Source: Ophiothrix spiculata (Eukaryota; Echinodermata; Ophiuroidea; Amphilepidida; Ophiotrichidae). Taken from it: 22,691 nt of DNA. Location: assembly GCA_000969725.1 (NCBI GenBank), contig JXSR01S061646.1; one strand, 5' to 3'. The stretch's first letter is position 1. Each line of letters starts with the position of its first letter. Made by a program: the position numbers and the translations under genes. Under the pieces are notes generated by a model that saw only the letters and a program-made list of their open reading frames with translations, did not search any database and was not told the origin of the DNA. Below, piece after piece: positions 1 through 9,147 of this stretch.

Positions 1-116
1 ATAAACAATTAACATGGCAGTTGAACATAAAAAACAAAACAAAAAAACAACAACATAGTTTTATACATGTTATATGAAGTAAACATGGTATAAGCATGGA
101 AAAAATCAAATAATAT

Positions 117-389
117 TTAAGAACATTTTATAACACAAAGTTGTTTCAATTGATTGACACTATAATCAGAAAAGTTACATCTAACTTCAACAGGGAGATT
201 GTTCCATATTCTTACTGCACGAGAATTAAAAGTTCTGTTTCCTGCACCAATATTCCATATAGGTTCATAAAGACAGTTGCTACTTTGACTTCTAGTACCC
301 TTAGAATGAATATAAGACATAAAAATGAATATAAGTCCAGTGCAGTTAGAATACAGTGTTGGGTTCATCAATCTTTTATAGCACTGCAC
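117..389 (-). mobile_element. Non-LTR retrotransposon fragment (reverse transcriptase C-terminal tail)
   Basis: A 90-codon open frame on the minus strand ends in the motif RAVRIWNNLPVEVR, encoded around 187-230. This matches the 'AxxLWNxLPxxIR' signature found near the C-terminus of many LINE (CR1/L2/Jockey-like) reverse transcriptases, followed by a short tail and a stop. The upstream part contains a degenerate 'TRSQSS...' stretch of the kind that precedes this motif in such ORFs. No polymerase catalytic core (YADD box) is visible, so this is a 5'-truncated dead copy. The clade cannot be fixed from so little protein. Confidence 0.6.
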
Positions 390-838
390 AGAAAGCCTGC
401 TGTGGTAGGAATGTTTTGGTGGGCATAATTACTCAGTTTGACCAAAATGGTGGAGTTGGGCTGTTCTTGTACTGGTGTATTCAATTACATCTAATCAGTG
501 TTCCTGCTAAGGCCTTATGGCGCACCATTGGCAACCATTTGCAAGAGCCGGGAAAATTGGCGCAACATGTTTTTGAAAATGTGAAAAAGAAGCTTTTTCT
601 TGTGTTATTTTGCCAATTTTTTAGCCTCAGATTTTGGTGCAAGCACCTTTTCAAATTTGTCATAAAAATGCTCAAATTGGCACACACTCAAATGCGAGGG
701 AACACTGCACCTCGTCATGTGAGTGCAAGACAGTTGTATCTGCAATGGCTGCCTTAAGTTATATTTATTTAAAATCTTGTCACTAGAATATGAAGAATCC
801 TCCAAAATGTTTATGTCATATGTCAGTGGCTCTTGAAA
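390..838. other. No gene recognised; unassigned AT-rich DNA
   Basis: No splice-bounded exon or familiar protein motif was found. Short words such as 'attggcgca' and 'ttttgccaattttt' recur loosely, which suggests old repeat DNA, but no element boundary could be drawn. Confidence 0.4.
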
Positions 839-873
839 TGGTTCTTCAGGTGACACCATCACCTGAAGAACCA
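839..873. repeat. Perfect short inverted repeat (15-bp stem, 5-nt loop)
   Basis: The arms TGGTTCTTCAGGTGA (839-853) and TCACCTGAAGAACCA (859-873) are exact reverse complements separated by CACCA. One or two further pairings outside the stem (GAA/TTC after a mismatch) extend it slightly. Nothing ties it to a promoter or terminator, and it may be the core of an old foldback repeat. Confidence 0.9.
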
Positions 874-1444
874 CTTCAACAGGCATGATTATCTTCAGGT
901 TTTTGCCTTAATTTAGGCAAAAATGCTTGGATCTTCACTGTACAAAAGTATTGGGAAATTCACATTTTCAGGCAAATTCAGGCAAGATTACAAAAACCCA
1001 TAACCATCCCTGCTTCAAGAACCACTGACCCAAGACTGGAGATTACAAAGTGTGCAATCCAAATTGATCACAAATGGCAGCTATTACAGATATGACTTTT
1101 TTGCACTCACATGACGATCTAATAATATATTTTATTTTTATATAGCTGGGAACAAACCTGAGGAACTTATGAATTACATTAATTTGTTCACTGCACATGT
1201 CTGGAGGTGAATTTACTGCTTTAATGTATCTTTGATGCTCACGAGGTATGCGTTGAAATATATGGGCACGCAATTGAAGACTGCATGCCCCATGATTAAG
1301 AGTAAGGGACTTATACTGTTAGCATGTGTATACAGTCTAAGAAATGATCAGTACATCTGTAAAACTCGATTTGGAAAGCACAACGGTGTGTATACGCTTT
1401 TATGTTACTTGATTTGTTTCCATGCTAGGATTTTATGACTCATT
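874..1444. other. No gene recognised
   Basis: The region contains short open frames on both strands without conserved motifs, plus a few 'caggcaaattcaggcaag'-type duplicated words at 969-986. No exon of the EME gene could be placed here. Confidence 0.4.
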
Positions 1445-1446
1445 TA

Positions 1447-1886
1447 CCACGTGAATCAAAAAAAAATTGTGCACGGATTAAAACTAATTTTGACTTTGAC
1501 CAAATTGTAAATTTCTTGTTATTGTAGTAAAGCAAATTTAATAAGCTTTCAAATGCAGAAAAAATGATGGAAATCGGATGAAAAATAAAAAAGATATGAC
1601 CAATTTTGTAAGTAAGCCTCTTTTTCTTTCATTCCAATGGGATTTACACAGTTAACCAAGATATTACATATCACAATTACCAGTTATGGCATTATGATAA
1701 AAGCTAAGAAGAACTTACAAAATTGGTCATATCTTTTTTATTTTTCATCCGATTTCTATAATTTCTTCTGCATTTGAAAGCTTATTAAATCTGCTTTATT
1801 ACATTAACAAGAAATTTGCAATTTGGTGCTTTTATAAAGGTCAAAATCAGTTTTAATCCGTGCACAATTTTTTTTGATTCACGTGG
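1447..1886. mobile_element. Long-armed MITE / foldback element, TA target duplication
   Basis: The ends CCACGTGAATC (1447) and GATTCACGTGG (1886) begin long terminal inverted repeats of about 165 bp each (roughly 1447-1614 and 1713-1886). They stay highly similar with a few substitutions and small indels, and enclose a unique spacer of about 100 bp. TA dinucleotides flank both ends (1445-1446, 1887-1888), as for Tc1/mariner-type insertions. No transposase is present, so this is a non-autonomous element. If transcribed it would fold into a long double-stranded RNA hairpin. Superfamily assignment is inference from the TA flank only. Confidence 0.85.
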
Positions 1887-1910
1887 TATTTTTGTGTTGG
1901 TGTCTGGTAG

Positions 1911-1931
1911 AATATATATATATATATATAT
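1911..1931. repeat. (AT)n microsatellite
   Basis: About ten uninterrupted AT units directly follow the long-armed element. Confidence 0.9.
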
Positions 1932-2120
1932 CTGTGTTCAATTTTCATTTGTTTTACCACTTTTATTTGTTGTTCACTGACCTTACATAAAAATTATTTG
2001 GACTTCACTAGTGAGAAGATGTTAGAGAAATGATTGTCTCCGTAAATTAATAATAAAGTGAATGAGTCTAGTACCGGTAATTGAAATTACTATGGGTATG
2101 TTCATCTAAATATTTGAGTG

Positions 2121-2545
2121 GTGCTCTGGCAAAATGAGCTGAAATTGGCGATTGGAGATTTTGAATAAATGGCTGCTAAAGAAAAAATATGGTGAAAAGA
2201 TCAAATTTCCTTTTTGGACATAAAAACGCATTAATGCATAAGTGTTAAAATATATCTTGCATTTTGAAGGTCAATAATGCTGGAAAGTGCAATAATTCAC
2301 AAGTAATTGATTGTGTTTTGCTATTATACACTATGGTAATCTGTAACTTTAAAATTGATTTACGACAATTTTTTACTGCCAGATTTTGAGTGGACTGACT
2401 TGTATTTTCGATCTCTAAATGAAGATTGCAGAAAGAAAATATAGCATATTATATATCATTCGAAAGCTGAGATTATAGAGAGTTAAAATATGTCATAAAC
2501 TAAATTTTGAAAATCGTTTTCCACTCATTTGGCAAAACAGAGTCC
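2121..2545. mobile_element. Possible decayed MITE just upstream of an EME exon
   Basis: The left end 'gtgctctggcaaaatgag' (2121-2138) and the right end (2521-2545) are imperfect inverted copies, with a 4-bp gap in the left copy. Weaker inverted similarity continues inward (cgatt...ttttgaa / ttcaaaatcg). No target duplication is clear. The right end is about 50 bp from the splice acceptor at 2595. Confidence 0.35.
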
Positions 2546-2595
2546 AATCCCATGTCCAATCAAATTTCACTTTGGTATTTGTTATATTTCTGCAG

Positions 2596-2785
2596 GAGGG
2601 AGCGAGATAAGGCCTCGTTCTCATTCCATGTTGACAATGAGTGGGCAGGTGGTGTCAAGGTGTCAAAAGAGGGCACCGGGCTGCTGAAACTATGGCGTCA
2701 ACAAATACAGCAGTTTAGGAATGTCAGCCCTGATATGGCATCAGCTGTTATTGCTGTGTATCCATCACCAAGGTCACTGCTAAAG
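2596..2785 (+). CDS. EME1: EME1/EME2-family endonuclease subunit, third-from-last exon (partial gene)
   Basis: This internal exon encodes about 63 residues of the C-terminal part of an EME protein, the non-catalytic partner of MUS81. The heterodimer is a nuclear 3'-flap/Holliday-junction structure-specific endonuclease acting in replication-fork repair and meiotic or mitotic recombination. The acceptor is tttctgcag|G (2591-2595) behind a T-rich tract, and the donor is AAG|GTAAGA (2786). The first base completes a codon begun in an exon upstream of the window or not recognised here; the end is in phase 0. Visible residues include FSFHVDNEWAGG, then GTGLLKLWRQQIQQF, then VSPDMASAV and YPSPRSLL. 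These fit the conserved EME segment leading into the tandem helix-hairpin-helix domain. EME1 and EME2 cannot be told apart by sequence alone; the neighbouring SPSB3 hints at an EME2-like or pre-duplication gene. Confidence 0.88.
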
Positions 2786-2810
2786 GTAAGATAGAAATAA
2801 TATACAAACA

Positions 2811-3098
2811 TTTAAAGGGACTGGCCTAGATTCTTCCCACTACTCTTTTACCTACATATTGTTTTACATGAATCGGTAGAACATGTTTATAGTAATATAA
2901 CCTACAAGTAGTTTTCCATGATTTTGAGGAATATTGGAGAACATTGCAATTCTTTACCAACTTAAATTTTTGATGCCGGTGCAAAAAAATGTTGTGAAAA
3001 CAGTGTTTCTAGTTTCAAATCTTAAAAAAATCTTGTTTCTACACCTGCGATCTGTGATGGGTAAACAAATTATTTTGATGAAATTGTTTCTCTTTTAT
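2811..3098. repeat. Dispersed repeat, copy A (second copy at 22420-22691)
   Basis: From TTTAAAGGGACTGGCCTAGA onward this segment matches 22420-22691 in the same orientation over about 280 bp. The differences are scattered substitutions, a roughly 10-bp extra piece (ggagaacatt) in this copy and small indels. Both copies start at the same TTTAAAG word, so it is probably an element end. A TTAA-targeting superfamily is possible but not shown. The copies lie in introns of two different genes. Confidence 0.85.
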
Positions 3099-3214
3099 AT
3101 GTATTTAAATATCTCCAAGAGGCTTTGTTTGATCTTCATTGCATAATATTCAAAAACAATATACCTCTAGCTGTAAAGCAATCCTTATTTCATATTAATA
3201 TGATACTTGGAAGT

Positions 3215-3490
3215 GTAGCTACGACTTCACCATCAGGAGAGCCACCCGATCCAGTCTGTCCCATGCCTTGCCATGCTCTTGCCGTTCCTGTATCCGGAAC
3301 TGTTTCCACTGGCTGGACATTCATCCACACAGCCGTGCATATATGGAATAGCCTGCCAGATGAAGTAGTCAGTCACATCTCTGATAATGGTGTGACACCC
3401 TTTATAAGAGGAGAGTGCATGCATATCTTATGTCATGTGTTTAAAGCTTTTCCCCAGCACTCCAGTTCTCCTTTTGCTGTGAACCTCTGA
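3215..3490 (+). mobile_element. Non-LTR retrotransposon fragment (RT C-terminal motif)
   Basis: The plus-strand open frame contains FIHTAVHIWNSLPDEVV (encoded about 3320-3370), the LINE reverse-transcriptase C-terminal signature, then ISDNG and a short tail. The preceding 30 residues are proline-rich and poorly conserved. Only this end survives, so it is a dead fragment lying inside EME intron 1 on the same strand as the gene. It differs from the fragment at 117-389 and probably derives from another LINE lineage. Confidence 0.55.
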
Positions 3491-3523
3491 TTAGAGATAT
3501 CTATCATAGTGCAGTACAGCTTA

Positions 3524-3984
3524 GGCCAAAAAAAGAAACAAGTTTGTTTCTGGTAACCTGCGCGCGTTTCTGTTAAGTTACATATTTCCTGCATTAATTT
3601 TTTTTCCCCGTATTTCGTATCAAAAAAAATCTTATTGTTGATAAATAAAACAATTCTGTAAAAAAGCTTACTGGTGACTTGCGTAAAAACAAACAAAGAT
3701 GCAACAAAACAAGTCGCATGTTGTATTATTGAACATGAAAGAGAAACCAAGGGCGGCTAAAGTTACATACAACACTTTTATGGTTAATAATGATATTAAT
3801 AAATAATATAAGAAACCAAGACCATTGTTTTAATGTGTTTTTCTTTCTGCATTTTTGGTAAAAAAAAAAGAAGAAAAATAGCATATCGCATTGCATTTTT
3901 GAAAAGTTAAAAATGAAAAATAAAAAATGCATATCACATTGTACTTTTCAAGCATGTTACCAGAAACAAACTTTTTTTTTGGCC
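3524..3984. mobile_element. Harbinger-type MITE, TTA target duplication
   Basis: The termini GGCCAAAAAAA (3524) and TTTTTTTTGGCC (3984) are inverted and followed inward by matching GTTTGTTTCTGGTAAC / GTTACCAGAAACAAAC. Both sides carry the trinucleotide TTA (3521-3523 and 3985-3987). GGCC ends with a 3-bp TTA/TAA duplication are typical of PIF/Harbinger elements. The interior is AT-rich and noncoding, with a duplicated 'gcatatc(g/a)cattg' word near 3880-3945. It is inserted in EME intron 1. Confidence 0.8.
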
Positions 3985-4213
3985 TTATAATAGTTTTACT
4001 TTCTATTCTTCATGGGCTATTGTTCACTTTAGCATTTTATTTAAAAAAAAACTCTTCGAAGTATTTGACATATGTCAGAATACGAAAAAGGGAAAAACTT
4101 GCATTAAAGTTAGTGCATTTTCAGTTCGACTACATCTGTATAAAATGATAGTTCTAAAATATTTGGAGTTAACAAGGGTTAGAATGACAGCTGATATTTT
4201 GCAAGGTCATATA

Positions 4214-4467
4214 TGTGACCTGCTCTGTCGAAACCCGGACAAAGTCGCACAAATACCTTTTTCAAATTTTACCAAATTTAAAATGGCAAAATTATAAGCT
4301 TTCCAATGATATATCACACTTCAGGATCGCTTAATGTTTTGTATGTCAAAAAGTGATATTTAGGTTGAAAATTCCTTTGTTTTCTATTGATTTGTGACAA
4401 GTTTATTGGGCTATATCTCCCTAAGTGTTCAGGCGACTTTGTCCGGGTTATGTGGGAGCAAGTCACA
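4214..4467. mobile_element. TA-flanked MITE (TGTGAC ends)
   Basis: TGTGACCTGCTC at 4214 and its inverted counterpart GAGCAAGTCACA ending at 4467 bound the element, with shared subterminal CCCGGACAAAGTCGC on both arms. Terminal inverted repeats are about 40 bp with a few mismatches. TA flanks each end (4212-4213, 4468-4469), which suggests Tc1/mariner mobilisation. The interior has no coding potential. Confidence 0.8.
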
Positions 4468-4628
4468 TATGGTGCGTTTTTTTGGTTTGTGTTCACAGCA
4501 ATGACCTTTTCTCCTTTTTAATGACTGTTTCAGACTTATATTATGGATTTCTGGAATTTGGATTTGTGAGATTCGATAAATTAAGATTAATGACTTTATC
4601 CAAATGAAAAAGAGCAGGATTTTCAAAT

Positions 4629-4646
4629 CAGTTGATCAATCAACTG
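4629..4646. repeat. Small palindrome
   Basis: CAGTTGA and TCAACTG flank a 4-nt loop. It lies directly beside the next MITE, and no function is apparent. Confidence 0.6.
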
Positions 4647-4655
4647 AAATTATTA

Positions 4656-4847
4656 TTGTAAATGGGAACATTTTCGCAAGCAGAATTTTTCGCAAAACCA
4701 GACAATCACAACCTTTTCGCGCGGGTTAAATTAGCGTTTTACAGCTTCATTACATAGACCCGCACATAAAATGAATGTATTCACGGGGTGTTATATTTGC
4801 GGTTAGATGTTGATTCTCGAAATTCGCGAAAATAACCCTGTTTACAG
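4656..4847. mobile_element. TA-flanked MITE (TGTAAA...TTTACA ends)
   Basis: The left end TTGTAAATGGGAACATTTT and the right end AATAACCCTGTTTACAG are inverted copies, and both continue into a 'TTCGCG'-rich subterminal part. TA occurs at 4654-4655 and 4848-4849. The 192-bp size, CpG-containing arms and TA flank fit a short Tc1/mariner-type non-autonomous element. Confidence 0.75.
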
Positions 4848-5032
4848 TATTTTCATGTTTGAAACCAGCTATTTATATACAGCATTTTATATGCAACTTG
4901 TATATAAAAAAATATATTAAAGGATCAAAATCAATCCAGGAAAAAATGATGATTTTTCCAGGTAAACCAGAAAATGTTGACCAATCTTACCCAGCCTACA
5001 TATTAGCCTTATATATTGCATTGCATTGATAA

Positions 5033-6501
5033 CACTGGTCTACAAATTTTCAAAATTTTTGAGTATCTGAGATGAAACATACCTTTCTTTGTAAATTTTG
5101 GGCTGCTGAACACGAATATGACCATTAAAAAATCTGATTAGCTCTAGTTTTTAAGAAATTTGTGATTCAATATTTTACATGGCAACGTATAGGAGCAATA
5201 CACAATGTGGTAGATCTACATGCATTTTACGTATATACAGTTACACAGATTATGAAGATTCTACTGATGCTTCTTTGGTTGTTTCTTACACTTAATATCT
5301 GGGCCATCTCTTTTTAGGAACAACAGAAATCTCACAATAATGATGTGCTCTATTTGTCTTGATAACGTTTTTCTATGGCTTACATGTAGATCGAAACGTT
5401 CACCTTGTTATCACCGACTGCACCACAGTTGACAGGAAATGAATTTTTTAAGGACAAATTGCACCCTAACTTTCAATAACATAGTAGCATGTCTTCCACA
5501 ATATTTTTTGTAAATGCCAGCTTCATTATTTCCAAGGAAATTGTTAACAACTTAGAAGTCTTCTATTGCTTCCTATGATGCAATCAAATGCTTCATCTAA
5601 AAGTTCATGGTTCGAGGAACAACAAATACACCCTCTATTGCTTTACTCAGCTTTAGGAATTAAGTACCAAGGCTCCATGGAATGCTGATCCATGGCCTTA
5701 CCAAAGTTCTTCATTCTTTATGAGTTCCATTTTTAGTAAAACCTTGTGTTGGTCTACAAGTGAAAGACATTGCACATATTGAGTTTCAGATTCAAGTTGT
5801 TGCTGGTAAGGCCGGTCTCATTGAATGTCATTAATGAGAAGCAGTTGGTGGGAAGGTCTTGCTCAACCGTCCCATTCACTAAGAAAACAATAATACTATG
5901 TGTAACCTCATTAAGAACAAGCAAGATAGTAATGATTTTAAGGTCAACGCAAATCTGTCATTGTATTGGCATACTTAATGCATTCTAAAAAGTTGCTTTA
6001 CATTGTCAAGTTTATTTCATGTAAAAGTACTCGCTGAGACTCAATATTGATCAATCAATAGCATCAATAAAACACCTCCACTCATTAGGACTTACTGGTT
6101 TCATTTAAACCATCAACATCAACTGTTTCAGATTTTCCAGTCAACATTTATAACAACATCATGACAGGATACCAAATCACCTATCATCTTCTTCAGACTC
6201 AAAATAGTAGTGGCTTAAACAAGTTCTGTAATCAGTTTATTATCCTACTTCATTAACAATACTTTCAATTGACATGAGCAGATAAAATAACATTAAAAAG
6301 TAAGGTTTCTGTACTCAACATTGTGCTACTCCATATATTGCCTATTAGCTCCCATTGCGGTACACAGTATACCACTGGGGTTGTGTATCTTTAAAACAAG
6401 AGCTAACTAGCATTTTTAAGCATCATATTTGGTTTCAGTGACCCAAAATTAGTCAAGATTGACTACTTTCGTTTAAGATACTTTTTGGCTGTAGACCAGT
6501 G
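5033..6501. mobile_element. CACTA/EnSpm-like non-autonomous transposon, about 1.5 kb, in EME intron 1
   Basis: The ends CACTGGTCTACA (5033-5044) and TGTAGACCAGTG (6490-6501) are a perfect 12-bp inverted pair flanked by TAA on both sides (5030-5032, 6502-6504). Further inverted similarity lies inward, around 5090-5150 versus 6380-6450, where both arms carry TTTTGGG..CTGAA and TTAGCTCT.GTTTT. CACT(A/G) ends with a 2-3-bp duplication are characteristic of EnSpm/CACTA elements. No intact open frame survives. The minus-strand reading of about 5240-5720 looks like degraded coding DNA broken by stops, which could be a decayed transposase or captured sequence; I cannot identify it. Confidence 0.6.
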
Positions 6502-6688
6502 TAATAATTCATTCTTTATGAAAACTAGATGACTTGGCTTGTTAGAGCAAGGGCAATACATAGAATGAATACATTTCATGATAGTAAGTAATATACATAT
6601 ACATCACCATGAAATCTTGTGAAAATCCAGAAGTTCTAATGAAAATTTGCAGTAGTGATAGATTTGTGTTTTTATGATTGTATTGCAG

Positions 6689-6745
6689 GCATATGACAGA
6701 TGTAGCAGTGTCAAAGAGGCACAGATGTTATTACAGAATATCATG
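6689..6745 (+). CDS. EME1: EME1/EME2-family endonuclease subunit, penultimate exon
   Basis: A 57-bp phase-0 exon of 19 codons lies between TTGCAG (ending 6688) and GTAAGT (6746). It encodes AYDRCSSVKEAQMLLQNIM, matching the 'AY.(Q/K)C.S..E...LL..I' stretch of EME1 that links the helix-hairpin-helix helices after the YPSP motif. Its tiny size and symmetric phase mean that skipping it would keep the frame, though it would delete part of the MUS81-binding/DNA-binding domain. Confidence 0.9.
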
Positions 6746-7244
6746 GTAAGTGGGCTTTCTCAATATATTGAAATCTATTTTAATAACAAACTCTCTATAA
6801 ATAGTATCCAGAAAATGCTAAAAATTGTGCTATCATCACACAGCTTGTGCATACGCATTAGGCCAATAAAAAGTTTGTCTCAGAAACCATTTGCAAAAAT
6901 GCAATGCGATTTTGTATTTGTTTTAGGAAATTAGCCATTCGGTATGCGATTTTTTTTTTTTTAATGCTTTAAAATTTTGATCACCCAACTTACAAGTGTG
7001 AAGTGCCCACTTTGTGGATTATTGAGTATCGCACAACACTAATGTTGTCATTACAAATCGATGTATTGCTTATGCAAACATGGCGACTTACTGTACCCAG
7101 TACACGATAGAAGACAGTTATCTGCAAGTTATGCTACTAGCCTTCATTATTTATACAGTTTCTAACTATGATCACTCCAATTTTAACTATGGGAAGTTTT
7201 GACAGTTAAAATAAAACATGTTATTTCTGTATTGCTCATTTCAG
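6746..7244 (+). other. EME intron 2 (499 bp)
   Basis: This short intron runs from GTAAGT to TTTCAG and contains a fragment of the Harbinger-type repeat described separately. Confidence 0.85.
6861..6955. mobile_element. Truncated Harbinger-type MITE fragment
   Basis: One terminus is visible: TTA (6858-6860) then GGCCAATAAAAAGTTTGT, followed by a 'tttgcaaaaatgcaatgcgat' stretch. Read in reverse it parallels the right arm of the element at 3524-3984, which has tatcgcattgcatttttg and then ggcc-A/T-run ends. The opposite terminus is not clear. It sits in EME intron 2. Confidence 0.5.
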
Positions 7245-7352
7245 GTTCGTCGAGGAGAAGGTGTACTAGCTAGTTCCAAACGAGTTGGACCTGCTCTATC
7301 CAAGAGAGTGCACACCTTACTAACATCAAGGAATGGTGAATTAGTATTATGA
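7245..7352 (+). CDS. EME1: EME1/EME2-family endonuclease subunit, last coding exon
   Basis: After the acceptor TTTCAG (ending 7244) the exon encodes 35 residues and a TGA stop (7350-7352), in phase 0. It opens with VRRGEGV and continues to RVGPALSKRVHTLLTSRNG, the hallmark EME C-terminus ('V(R/K)RGEGV...R(R/V)(I/V)GP.LS(R/K)R(I/V)'). This is the last helix-hairpin-helix segment that docks on MUS81. Together the three exons give about 117 C-terminal residues; the nuclease-fold and N-terminal exons lie left of the window. No frameshift or lost splice site is seen, so the gene appears functional here. Confidence 0.92.
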   Translation, partial: VRRGEGVLASSKRVGPALSKRVHTLLTSRNGELVL

Positions 7353-8270
7353 TTATGTGAAGCCTTCTTTCTATCTCAGCATGTGGACAACAACAACTAA
7401 ACAGTATTCAGTTATTTTAAGTGGTAAAGAGATACGAGGGGATATCAAAAGTTTTAAACATTACCCAGCAATGAAATTTTGTCAGAGTAATCACTTATCA
7501 TTATGGACATTATGGTGCAGAATTGGTCATAAGTAGTTTGACCATTGCATTTATTAGCCAGCACCGATGGAAAATGGTCACAATTTGATTTCATGAAGCA
7601 ATACGATATAGCTGCATCAAGCGATACAGTGGGTTCGCTTGATTGAGTGTTTAGTCCGGACTGAAATGAATTCATCGGAAATGTAGAATGCATTTACCAT
7701 AAATGTAGTTAAAAAATTATTCTGATGATTATCATAGGCCTTTTTGTGTAATAGAAAAACATGTTTCCTGTTGTCGATCATAACCAGACACTCTTGAAAC
7801 CAACATGTGATGTCAAAACTCACACAAAATGTAAATAATGTAGAGCATTTGTACATTACTGTTTTAACACTGTCCATGTAATGTTGAACAGGACTATTTA
7901 TATTATTTATACTACTAAAAAGGTGCTTATAATGTAACAAAATGACTACATGAATTTGTGTTTTTTATAATGGGTTAGAATAGGCTCCTTCATTTGCGTA
8001 GGTTGGCATGACTGCTTGCAGTCTCTGGCTTATTGCAGAGGAAGATTTTATATTAAACATTTTTGAGAATCTAAAACCAAAGACTTAAGGTGGTTTCAGA
8101 GTAGCTGTCGTTGTGGTAGACGACCAAGCATTTGCAATTTTGAGTTGTCAGAATGTTGCACAACACATTTGCAACTCAATTTATTCCAACTCAATATATT
8201 GTGTCGTTGTAACCATCATGACAAGGTAATTGATATATCGGCTTGTCGTGTTTGCTGCAAAATTTTCCAG
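7353..8270 (+). other. EME 3' UTR / downstream region, no further gene
   Basis: No exon is recognised on either strand. The mRNA 3' end should lie in here. Open frames at 7454-7940 on the minus strand lack splice context and known motifs. Confidence 0.5.
8052..8057 (+). promoter_or_regulatory. Possible EME polyadenylation signal (ATTAAA)
   Basis: This is the first common polyadenylation hexamer variant that I could find downstream of the EME stop, about 700 bp after it, and is followed by a T-rich stretch. In AT-rich DNA such hexamers are frequent by chance. Confidence 0.2.
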
Positions 8271-8289
8271 ATTGTTGTTTCTCCTGTTT

Positions 8290-8465
8290 TAATTATTTGT
8301 CAAGACCATGTACATGTAATAAGGACTAAAATGACACCTTATTGAATATCACTCAACTTCCAGAAGTCAAGTTATGATCCGTCAAAGGCTGTTATGGAGT
8401 ACAAGATGAAACTGATGAGATGAACATGTCAAAGATCAGTAAGCCCTGTTTTCTGTTGATGATTG
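8290..8465. repeat. Solitary arm of the foldback repeat found at 12706-13634
   Basis: From ATTTGTCAAGACCATGT through CCAGAAGTCAAGTTA, CCGTCAAAGG and AAAGATCAGTAAGC this segment aligns co-linearly with 12711-12885, the left arm of the large foldback. Divergence is moderate and the opposite arm is missing nearby, so this is a partial or broken copy. Confidence 0.75.
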
Positions 8466-8662
8466 TCAAAGCAAATAGTTTTCAAACTTCATTTGTAGGT
8501 ATTTAAATCAAGGAAAAAAATGTGAAATCTGAAGAAAGAAATCAATTTTGCCAAATTTATAAAATTGCTAACTATATTCCGGCCAAAATATATGATAAAT
8601 GACTGTATGTTCCATTGTGAATATTATGAATTTGTATAATCATTTCATTCTTTCTTTGTATA

Positions 8663-9049
8663 TGCCGGGGAAGTAGTGACGTCGCATTTATGATAATTAG
8701 CCCAACATGTGCGATCTGGTTCCAAACAAATGATTATGTCCACTGATCATACGTATTAACAGCATAGTCGAACGTTAACATACAAATCAGACTGATTTTT
8801 TTCTTGATTGAAAAACAAATATAACGGCAGGGGTCCCGTCCTATGGCTTGTGATCACAACCTTCAGCATAAAAGGCCTGCATATTTTACCTTATTTTTGT
8901 TTTAGGCGAATGTTATGATATCAAATAGGAGTCTGACTTTGTTCCCCATAGACTTAACGTGTGGCAAAACTGTCCACCCCGTTTGTTTGGGTCCAAAACG
9001 CATGTGTTGGGTGATTAACATAAATTATGACGTCACTACTTCCCCGGCT
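8663..9049. mobile_element. TA-flanked MITE (GCCGGGGAAGTAGTGACGTC ends)
   Basis: The left GCCGGGGAAGTAGTGACGTC (8664) and right GACGTCACTACTTCCCCGGC (ending 9048) are exact inverted copies. Imperfect complementarity continues for roughly 80 bp in total (tttatg.taat, cccaaca, ccaaacaaa). TA lies outside each end (8661-8662, 9050-9051). The arms contain TGACGTCA-like CRE half palindromes, probably incidental. No coding capacity. Confidence 0.8.
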
Positions 9050-9147
9050 TATATATTTATATGGTTTGTAAATATTATAACCAGGGCCTCCTAGAAAAGC
9101 AGTGCTTTGTCACTGAAGGAGCTATTCCCTGAATAAATAAATCGTAA

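Larger units (their letters stand above)
2786..6688 (+). other. EME intron 1, 3.9 kb, built mostly of transposons
   Basis: The intron is bounded by GTAAGA and TTGCAG. It contains a dispersed repeat copy, a LINE tail fragment, a Harbinger-type MITE, two TA-flanked MITEs and a CACTA-like element, which together account for well over half its length. No additional coding exon was recognised inside it. Confidence 0.8.

Noticed and set aside
605..886. Minus-strand open frame with an acidic protein-like start
   Set aside because: No recognised domain, no supported splice sites, and it contains the perfect hairpin; coding status not supportable.
1043..1273. Minus-strand open frame of 76 codons
   Set aside because: No recognised motif or exon boundaries; length is unremarkable for this base composition.
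5033..6501. Extra EME exon inside intron 1
   Set aside because: The flanking EME exons join in phase 0 with continuous family similarity, so no missing segment is needed.
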